A stretch of DNA of 64,000 nt from Giardia muris (Eukaryota > Fornicata > Diplomonadida > Hexamitidae). The DNA lies in assembly GCA_006247105.1 (NCBI GenBank), contig CM016929.1, forward strand, positions 744,001 through 808,000, in the 5' to 3' direction. Below are positions 53,801 to 63,200 of this stretch, one piece after another (position 1 is the first letter of the stretch; each line of letters begins with the position of its first letter). The notes under the pieces were generated by a model. It did no database searches. It had not been told where the DNA came from and worked only from the letters and a program-made list of their open reading frames with translations. The position numbers were made by a program, and so were the translations under genes.

Positions 53801-54003
53801 CGCTCAGCGCGGTGCACACTTCATGCCCGAACTCTGTAACCGCGGCCCACACCCGCGTCACGTCTCTCGATTGCGAGTCCGAGGCAAATGGACGCGCGTA
53901 CGCTCGGCTCCGAACCGAAAAACTCGCGTCATCCCTCCCAGATTGCCGGCGGACGCTCCACAGCATGCTCCCATATCTCCGGGGAGACGGCGGACTTGAA
54001 TGA
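50809..54003 (+). CDS. IQCH-like protein (IQ motifs, ATP-grasp-like region)
   Basis: A 1064-residue protein. IQ-type helices at about 200-245 ('VLFIQAYTRMYAHRRSY', 'IKIQAASRSHWARETYF') should bind calmodulin or centrin. The C-terminal 250 residues match IQCH in order. 'LVNVSYGLNTFINHFYACI' corresponds to its 'ATDLDLFYSDQLALTQLIL' region, and 'ISLPLLWHRDLSTLDRRAYM' then 'GVYGIYPSPYAAVQHAERLL' to its final domain. IQCH is a sperm/flagellar protein related to ATP-grasp folds. The catalytic state is unknown. The frame is open to a TTG at 50701; the first ATG is at 50809. Confidence 0.65.
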   Translation: MNAISLALDGALDSAMGEAGFADLPLLQETIAAYEAAFIDFLGPALTAQLYPTIYKDSYPDIRTEGAFPSVRAEVALSGEAKCAYTPTGAWMAPAAHFRQPSLRWLKAKRVSSAGSVAPKLPDPPARRQGFLLPRTWCRGPKTTAVGVERGEVRPPCGPSPIYPRSRGYIESGGDNSGLNPALDLVDQSLQLEGIVEWAVLFIQAYTRMYAHRRSYIMTRDATIKIQAASRSHWARETYFERRCEAAKERHVVLEQTQMGFAKQLAQIGRERREASFQYDDFVLASNKSREQVTSHFMPVCFEKIERIFFDTAETTLTRGLRLRVRGQTVPIILVSPPSPLEESTADLLSTYVAPAASLSHCMLSLLYFLFDATVAHVIVVAQTETSSAYLRQVLQSLSQCSVLRKRNWWFRKNQLSFRPDGGTISTYTPSPLRSIKGDMSVTPGPQEDHSISPQRPGRAKQAHSMAAPGIVLPDDLSGLLSTKLTIIVPRLLQSLTLAGGNKETYTFTGSTGLVLSADKDSLRLFRAEVDRIRIQYRRLVPQGELFPYFVSIGRPVSDFEISVLMGVTKIPFLQPLESAREQVREYILGVLSETGFFNVRPISALRRYIDNTDSLDPGRLYYAAPFADNEPNLFSEASTPGLAGMHAYAIGYGQRGGNRTRVARAFAHAPNPSVNASRQSVTDSGASEFRPRRPITVVPILPVSNLDRPSPDIAANICSGLSNVGHRLLSIDRELAERAFVVVRLAVYVEQTWQPTVTYLASGIDVSSSIKGTGLPTRSFGTLMPAPLTIYQHAKQASTEPLAHLIRLGVFGLITLHFLYCDAAPISRSVLDATFDARDETPAPMSVSLSPSYQREPKVSDLSSTSSASTCLLVNVSYGLNTFINHFYACIAYGDLSWNSSRGELTRLHAPGAPEPGTDAQPISLISLPLLWHRDLSTLDRRAYMNALMREEISFDSATRTGMLFDWSGTGNGFGVYGIYPSPYAAVQHAERLLAITLSAVHTSCPNSVTAAHTRVTSLDCESEANGRAYARLRTEKLASSLPDCRRTLHSMLPYLRGDGGLE

Positions 54004-54231
54004 AGGGGAGCTTCGACATCCAAGGAAGCATCATGCTCACTCAGTTCGTCGGCGGACGTAAAATCCCTTGTCAGCATCACTCCTGCGAGTCAATTGGGTT
54101 CTCGCATTTCTTTTTCTCCCTATCTTTCAGAGGTGCTATCCGGCGCCCCAGGAGAATGTGAGAAGAAGAGAGAAAAGGAGGGATGAGAGGGAGAGAAGGG
54201 GATTGGAGTGATATGAGAGGGTAGAATAAAA
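54004..54231. promoter_or_regulatory. 228-bp gap upstream of the dynein gene, purine-rich
   Basis: From about 54148 to 54231 the plus strand is dominated by A and G (runs such as GAGAAGAAGAGAG), ending AGAATAAA before the ATG. The first 80 bp hold a TTTCTTTTTCTCC stretch. I see no RNA gene and no supported small protein. Minus-strand frames that cross it continue through the dynein coding region and are shadows. Confidence 0.4.
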
Positions 54232-57200
54232 ATGCCAGTCCCAACATCTGAGAAGCAGGGAGGTGGCCCCGGACGGGCTCATGCAGAGGCGATCCTGGAG
54301 CTCGAACGGAGTTCCCGGATGGCCCCGCACCTGCCACATGAGTACTACGTCTTTGACGAGCAGGATTATGCACCCTACGACCACGATGACGTGAGGCCCG
54401 CGCACATCGCCCCTGCAGAGGAGACGACCGTTTGTGCGTGCACAAGGACACAAAATACCGGGGAGGCAACGCTTCGAGGGGCATCTGGGACGCTTTTGCA
54501 CCGCCTCGATATGCACTCTGAGAAGTCTCTTCCGGCTGGGACTCTGGGACGCACAGGCCCGGACCTCATCTCGGCGGCATCACGGACCCTGCGCCCCCGG
54601 AACATAGAGACTCGGAAGATCCTCGATTCGGAGAAGCTGGTCGCTAAGATGGTTTCCGGGTCCGATGTCATCGCATACTTCGCTGGTACTCCCGATAAGG
54701 CCGTCGTCAAGCTCGTCTTCTGCGCCCCAACCACGATGCCTGTCGACAAGGTCTACGACCCTTATACGCTCCGAGTGATCGACGGAGACATCGCCAAGAA
54801 GCTGCCCGTCTACTACACAATCGCCCAAAACGGTGTCATGCGCATCGTCAACCAGAACGTCAAGTCGCTCCGCTTCTACGACCTCATCAATGGGAAGAAC
54901 ACTATTGATCCGAGTAGCGCTCGCGACCCGACTCGGGACAACCAGGACCAGGATTTCGACATCGTTGGGGGTGGGGCCGTGCTCCAAAGCGCGACCCAGC
55001 CCATTTTCGGAGAGTCTCAAGGGGTGCATGACGAAAGAGCTTTGGACTTATCTGCACGTCTGCGTAGGCGCAAGCACTTCGAGTCGACGGACCCTCGGAT
55101 CCTCAGTGATACCATCGAGGCGGATTTGGTCTCAGCAATCCATGACGACGCCTCTGAGTTTGTCCTCCTAGATCGGTGGATCCTTGAGGCCTCGAACTTT
55201 GGAATCCTCAGGAACTACACCTTCTTCCGCCACTTCTATACAGTCAAAGCCCTGCGGCAGTGGATTGCGTTCCGCAAGTTCGGGCGTTATTCTCGGCACC
55301 GGAAGATGCTGACGATGGGGCTTTTCGCCGCACGCCCCCACTTCCTCAAGACGCTCAGCGCCATTAGTTTGATCCTCTACGATGTACGCACGCTGAGCGC
55401 CATTGATTTCTATTGCAAGACGAATGAGACGGCTCAGAAGGCCGCACCCACGTCTCCGCAGGCCTCAGGGAAGAAGGAGAACGAGGAGCAGCACCTCCTT
55501 CTGACATGTGCCGCCCAGCCGCTCCCGGCGTGGCGCTCGGCGCAAATCCAGATCAAGCGGAGCACTTCCGAGGCTCTCGACGCAGCGAGCGACGGGATAC
55601 TGGACGAAGTCACGGCCTTATGCGCGGAACTCCGACGTCGTGCAACCGATGACGACGAGCTCGAGCAAGCCAAGGTCCCTCTCTTCATGAAGCAGAAGCT
55701 TGCACGCACAAAAGCAATCACGGTAACGAAGCTCGAGCAGCTGGAACGTCAGAAAGCGATCCGTCAGGCGCAGGACGAACTCCTGACGATCGCAAACTTT
55801 GTCAAGCTATGCGACTACTTATGCAATGAGGCCTTACTGGAGCTCGTCTACTCGAGCACGAAGGCGCTCGAGGACGCGATCGTCTCGCCCCCCGTCGAGC
55901 GGGTCGGGCTCGTCGTTTCGGAGATCTTCTTTCGACCGGTCCCTGAGGGCCTCCGCTTCGAGGAGACAGATGCAACGGGTGACGTCGAGTTCCGCCCGCC
56001 TCTTCGCGAGATCCAAACTACGATCCTCGAATCGATCACAGAGGTCGTCTCGCTCTGCGCACAACAGACGCACCTGAGCCAGCTGGCCTCTCTCCGCGAG
56101 TACTTCCTCCTGGCGGGACAGCCGCTTCCGAGCACTCAGAGCATCATCGCCATTGCAGCCGGAGATGCGGCCCTCCAGACTTCGATCACGGCGATCGAGT
56201 GCGCGACGTCGGATCAGATCGCAAAGCTTGAGGCGTTCTCGAAGGGCTACTCTCAGCTCTACCCGATTCATGCCTTCCTCTCGACCTGGGACGAGGAGGC
56301 CTACACGGCACGCTACCTTTCGGCACTAAGTTGTGACCCGCACGTCCTTCTTCCCGACACCCTTGTCGCCCCAATTTCCGGGAAAACGATCGCAGACATA
56401 CGCAGTTACTTGACAACACCGCCGAACCTCCAGAACCTTCCGGCCGAGGATCGGCAAGTCCTCGAGGAGACGTACGAGCATGCCCGAAGCATATATAGCA
56501 CTCGCCCACTGGAGCGGCAGATCGCCCTCTTTCGGCAATGGTCCCAGATGCTCTCCCGTATGGCTGCTAATAGCTCAACTGGTTTCGCTCAACTGGACGC
56601 AAGAACACTGCTTCAGACTCTCCAGCCCGTCCCAATCATGGGACTCAAGGCCGTTGAGAACACCGCCCTCAAGATCCTGCGGAATCTCGTCTCCGCGTGC
56701 ACATCGGCTTTCCGGACACACCTCAAGGTCCTCTCGATTGAGCCCCGCTCTCTCACGGAGTTCTGCTCGTACGTTAAGTACGTCCACTCTGTCGACAGTG
56801 AGATGGAGCACTTCGTCTCGGAGGTGCAGCTAGCAGACGACCTGATCGTTATGCTCGCGTCCTCGAACATCCTTCAGATCGCACCTCCGACGAACATGTT
56901 TGTCATCTTCGACCCCCAGGTCTCCGCAGATGACTTACTGACGTCAGATACGAAGCTCAACCCCCCGGTCAGTGGACTCGGTTGTCGGGTCTCTGTCGCC
57001 GATAGGACTTCCGTCGACACCCTCCATAGTGACCTGCAGCAGCTTCAAGCACGCCGAGCCTTCGCCGAGCAGCTCATCCGGGAGCAGCACTACACTATGA
57101 GCTCTGCCCTCAAGGAAAGCCTTACGTCGACGATTAATGACGCCGCCGACATCCGCCTGACCCTCCTCTCCGGCTCTGCTTGTGACTCGAACGCGGAGCC

Positions 57201-60200
57201 TCGTTCCGTCGTCGCTCATATCGACGAGCTCTCCAGCAACTTGAACGAAATTGCCCAGAAGTACAAGGAGCTCGTGGGCGAGAGCGACGTTCTCGTTGGC
57301 TGGTATACGAAGGACGACCCGGCAGCGATTGGAGGTGACGGAAAGCAGTCTCTCAAGGTCCTCCCCGGGCAGACTCCCACTCCGAGCCAGCTTGTCTGTG
57401 CCTCGAACCTGGAGAACCTCAACTCTCTCAAGGATACAATTGCCCAGATCCGCCAGGATCTCGAGCTCCGTTCTCGTCTATGGAAGCGGATGTTGGAGTG
57501 GCGGGTCTTCGAGGATCGGATCGTCGTATCGTCGTGGGTGGATACCGTTGTCAACTCTTCTGCAGATTCGGAGACAGATGGGGCCACCCCACCGACTCCG
57601 GAACCCACCGCTCCAGAGTCTGAAGAACCTACTGATGCTCCTCCCTTAGACTCACAGGAGGAAGAGGCGGCTCCCGTTGACCCCGTTGTTGAACGCTTTA
57701 AGCACATCACCGCAGAAAGTAGTGTTAACTTCATCAACGAGGTGGCCAAGGACGCTAACAAATTCTCCCGCCAGCTCCCCGATGATAGCGTCGCAAATGC
57801 TCTGAAGAGAGCGGTCACATCGATGAAGCAGAAGTCTCAGTTGATCCAGGACCTTGGGAACCCGCACATGAAGCAACGGCACTGGGAGAAGGTCTTCGAG
57901 CTTCTTCGTCCGACGGCCAAGGATCCGAGCCTTTTGAGCTACAATTCGGGCTTCAGCCTCGAAACCCTACTTGATGCGGGGATCATCGCGAAGCGGTCCG
58001 AGGTCTCCACGATCTCGGTCACAGCGACCGGGGAGAGGAATATCGAGCTCTCGCTCGGGAAGATTCAAGGGACGTGGGAAGGGACGATGCTTGCGCTCAA
58101 GGAGTATCCTAGCAGGACTGGGAATACGTACTATATCATCTCGGGAGTCGAGGAGCTATACCAGCAACTCGAGGACTCGACTGCGACGCTCCAGGCGATG
58201 GCCGGGTCTCGCTTCGTCGCCGGAATTAAGTCTCTGATCGATGCCTGGGATAAGCGCCTCAGTAACTTTAGCGAGGTTCTTGACGAATGGTGCAAGCTGC
58301 AGCAGACCTGGCTCTATCTGGAGTCCATCTTTGCCCCTGAGGACATCCGGCGGCAGCTTCCGCAGGAGTCGACAGACTTCATGCAGATCGATAGCTATTG
58401 GGTAACCCTGATGGGAACAATCCATGCTAATCCTTGTGTTATGACCGTCATTAACGCAGGGCAGCCAGGGACGCCACTTCAGGATCACGACATCCTCCGA
58501 GAGTTCACCGACGCGAATGCGCGGCTGGAAATCATCCAGAAGCGTCTCGAGGACTATCTCGAGTCGAAGCGGCTCGCCTTCCCCCGGTTCTTCTTCCTCT
58601 CGAACGACGAATTGCTCCAGATTCTCGCTCAGACGACAGACGCGAACGCCGTGCGGCCCTTCTTGCGGAAAATCTTCGAGGCTATTGGCGACATTGATAT
58701 CAGTACTCCTGCACCCGTCGTCGCCCCCACCTTCCCAACTTCAAGCGAGAGGGATGGAGCTAGTACGGGCGATGGCACCCGTAGCTCGAAGGACCGGCGG
58801 AAAAGACGTAGTGAGGCTGGCGAGCCTCCTCAGACCTCCCCCTTGCTCACCGCGATGATCTCTCCGGAGGGCGAGCGGGTTGATTTCATCACCCCGGTCG
58901 TTCCAACTGGCGGGCTCGTCGAGGTCTGGCTGACGGCCCTTGAGAAGGAGATGGTTCATACCGTCCGCGAGCGGATGTACCACACCCTCTGCACCGCCCC
59001 GAAGGAAGGAGAGTCGCGTCGGGACTGGATGTTCTCGCACCCCGCTCAGTGTATTATGGCGTGCGGCCAGGCTGTGTGGAGTGCAGGGGTGGAAGAGGGC
59101 CTATGCAAGGATGAGCAGAGCGGAGACACTCAGCGGGGTTCGATGAACGCGTTTGCACAGTCTCTCATGCGTCAGATCGAGGAGCTCGTTGCCTTGACCG
59201 TCAGCAATCTCGATTCGCGGCAACGAGGGCTGATCTCGACGCTCATCGTTCTGGAGGTTCACAGCCGTGACGTTGCCGCCTCCCTCCTTGACCCGAACTC
59301 TGACAGTTTTTGCTCTTCGATGTACGACTTCGGATGGCTTAAGCAGCTCCGCTACTACTGGCAACTTGATGCGGAGAAGGCAGCCGGACCTGAGACGGCG
59401 TCAAGTCGTCCCACATCGTCTGGTTCCGTTCCCCGGGAGCAGAGAGGCGTGCAGGAGGTCAAAGGAAACCTCATTATCCGTCAGACAAACTCGATGTTCA
59501 CCTGTGGGTACGAGTACATGGGGATTTCGACAAGACTCGTCATGACGCCTTTGACGGACAGGTGCTTCATCACCCTCACATCGGCTCTCGCTAATTTCAT
59601 GGGTGGTGCTCCACAAGGACCTGCAGGAACCGGGAAGACGGAGTCCACGAAGGACCTTGCAAAGGCAATGTGTATCCAATGCCTTGTCTTCAATTGTTCG
59701 GAGGGTCTGAATGTTGCGGCTATGGGGAAGTTCTTCATCGGGCTCGTCATGTGCGGGGCCTGGTCCTGCTTCGACGAGTTCAATCGTATCGAGGTCGAGG
59801 TTCTCTCCGTCGTTGCACAGCAGATCCTTTGCATTCAAACGGCCATTCTTCGAGGCGTAGATCGCTTTCTCTTTAATGCGGGGACTTCTTCTGACGCAGG
59901 CCTTGAGATCTCTGTTGGGAATGGTGATCCATCAAAGAAGTGTGGAATCTTCATCACGATGAATCCGGGCTATGCGGGACGTGTCGAACTACCTGATAAC
60001 CTGAAGGCCCTCTTCCGCCCAATCTCAATGGTCGTCCCCGATTACTCCCTGATCGCGGAGATCATCCTGTTCTCAGAAGGATTCACGACGGCCAAAGTCC
60101 TCAGCAAGAAGATGGTCCAGCTCTATAAGCTCAGTTCGGAGCAGCTCTCGCATCAGTCTCATTACGATTTCGGTATGCGTGCAATCAAGTCCGTGCTTGT

Positions 60201-63200
60201 CATGGCGGGTGGACTACGCCGGAAGTACGAACATCTCAGCGAGGATGTCGTCCTTATCCGTGCGATGCGTGACGCGAACCTCCCGAAGTTCCTGATAGAT
60301 GACATCGAGCTATTCATGGGTATTGTCCAGGACCTCTTCCCAGGGGTCCAGATCCCGTCGGTCGAGCATGGAGAGCTATATGAGCAGATCACCCAGATCC
60401 TCCGCAACGATGGGCTCCAACCAAGCGCAGAGTACACGAAGAAGGTCATTCAGATCTACGACACGCACGTGATCCGGCACGGGTTGATGACCGTCGGAGA
60501 TACCCTAACTGGGAAGACGGTGGCACGAGACGTCCTTGCTCAAGCCATCACGAACATCGCGGGAGGTATTGCAGAGAGTGGAGGGCAGTCCGATGAGTTC
60601 TGTCCGGTTGTTCAGTACGTTATCAATAGCAAGGCTGTGACGATGCCCGAGCTCTATGGCGAGTTCAACGCTGTCTCGCATGACTGGACAGACGGGTTGA
60701 TTGCGGTCACAGCACGTAAAGTTATCGACCCTCAGAATGCACACCAAAAGCATTGGATTTGCTTCGACTCACCTGTCGATGCCCTTTGGATCGAGAACCT
60801 GAACACGACCCTTGATGACAATAAGATGATCTGCCTTGCAAACGGCGAGCGTATCCGTCTCCATTCGAAGGTCAACCTCTTCTTTGAGGTCGCAGACCTT
60901 AGTCAAGCCTCTCCCGCCACTGTCTCTCGTTGCGGGATGATCTACTTCGCGAGTGAGTTCATTGGGCATGAAAACCTCTTCCGCTCCTTACTCGTGGATA
61001 ATCAGAAGTGTCTTCTTGGAAAGCTTCTTGACCTCGTTTGCCTTGAAGAGTTCAGTCTTTCTCTTCAGGAGCTTCGAGGGGAGGCACAGATCCTAGCTTC
61101 CTCCGAGCTCCGTGCGGGAGATGAGGACGAGCAGAATTCTGGAGCGGCCTCGGACCTTCTTCAGACGACAATGGCCTCGCTTCCGGAGCCGGTTGGCCCC
61201 CAGTTGGCCGTTTCGACGTACCCCCCGCCCCTTGCAAAGTTCCAGGCCTTCGAGGCGGTCCTTCACAAGTCTGTCCAGGTGCTTGCCACACGCGTTTATA
61301 CGCAGCTCTGCTATATCTACTCGAAGCTCATCCCATACCTTCGGGACAATTGCCGCGAGGAGATGCGGACCGTCGACTTCCAGCTCGCGATGTCGGCGTA
61401 CCAGCTTCTTGAGTCTCTGATCGGTGAGAGACTCGCGTTTGCACGTGAGAAGGTTGCGGAGTTGACGATCCAGCGACGAATCCAAGAACAGCAGCGTGTT
61501 TCATCGCGACAAAAGGGACGGGGTGGCACAGATGATGTTCCCGTGGCCGAGAGGACTGCTCTTGAGGTCTTCCTTGACAAGCTTCCATCCTTGGAAATTA
61601 TCGCAAACCGTGCAAATACTGGAATGGCCCCGGTCGTCTCAATCCTTCTGGATCAACGAGTTCTCTTCGCAGTTGCATGGGGATTAGCTGGAAGCGCCTG
61701 CGCCGAGTTCCGGCCGAAGATTGATGCCTTCCTTCGTGCTACGCTCAGCTCTTCAGGTCTTAGTGTGCCAGAACTATCCGCACTCTCGAACGCGTTCCCA
61801 CCGGCGACCACGAGCACGGGACACCCTGCGACCATCTACGACTGGCGTCTCGACAATCAGACGCGTGGGTATGCCGTGTGGGACTCGGGTTCTTTGCAGA
61901 CCCTGTTTGGCCAGAAGCGTTTCGACGGTTCCATTCTCAAGCAGGGTGGCTCCGTCTTTGACATGATCATCCCCACGGCGGACTTCATTCGGCTTTGCGC
62001 GGTGACACAGTCTCTTCTTCGTAATGGGAACAACATCTTCCTGTGTGGAGCGACTGGAACCTCGAAGACGTCCGTTGTCAAGACGATCTTCACCCGGTGC
62101 ATTGGGAATGCGGAACTTGCGAAGAAGGGTGGAGATGAGAAGAAGGCTGAAGAGCCACGTGAGGACGAGGAGGTAGGAGGGGCGGCGGCCTCGAACACAG
62201 CCGCCACTGTGGATGAGACAAACTATGGGCTTGAGACGGCTCTTTTGAACGCAAATACGCTGGAGTTCCCAATGTCTGCGCAGACTCGTGCGTCGGCGGT
62301 CGAGGAGGCGATCGTCGAGAAGATGGACCGGAAGCGGAAGACGCTCTTCTGCCCCGCCAACCAGCGGAAGGCGATGTTCGTCTTCATCGATGACGCGACG
62401 ATGCCCACTCCGGATACCTACGGGTCCCAGCCACCGATTGAGATCCTTCGGCAGATCATATCGGAGGGAGGGTGTTATGATCGTCAGAAGCTTCAGTTCC
62501 GGACTCTTGAGGGGTTACAGTTCCTTTGTGCCTCCCTCCCGCCTGGGGGAGGCCGTAATGCGGTTAGCCGCCGCTTCAGTGGGAAGTTCGCTGTCCTAGC
62601 TTGCGAGGAGATTGCGCACCAGGCTCTCATCACGATCTTTGGAAACCTGCTTCAAGGCTTCATCACCTCGGACGTTGAAGGAAAGGCTTTTTCTCTTGAT
62701 ATCCGCAAGGGCCTGCGCCAGTGCGTCAACTTCGTTGTTCAGCTATACGAGAACACGCGTGTGGATATTCGTGCGACGCCCTTGAAGTCCCACTACTCGT
62801 TCAATGTGCGCGATATCGCCAAGGTTATTGGGGGCGTCTTCGCCGTCACCCCTGATGAGGTCCCGCGGCTTCCAGACCTTGCAGCCCTTCTTATCCACGA
62901 ATCGTACCGCGTCTTCCGAGATCGTCTTGTTGATGCGAAAGACTGTGAGACCTTCGACCGTGTCCTCATTACAACGGCCTGGAGACACTTTGGTAAGACC
63001 GTTGAGGCCGCCGAGAAGGGTACTTCTGAAGGTGGTGAAACCTCTGCCGAGTCTAGAGATGAGTACGTCGAAATTGACTTCGATCAGCCGGAACAAGCTT
63101 CAGATGGAGCACAAGATGGTGGTCAGGCGTCTGATGAGCAAGATGCTAAGGGGTCTTTGCGGTCTGCTGAGGAATTGGCCGCACTTCGGGACCGTTTGAC

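Noticed and set aside
55834..56271. Minus-strand frame with Arg/Glu/Leu pattern inside dynein
   Set aside because: The GC-rich dynein coding strand produces many such antisense frames. The sense frame is continuous and carries all dynein motifs.
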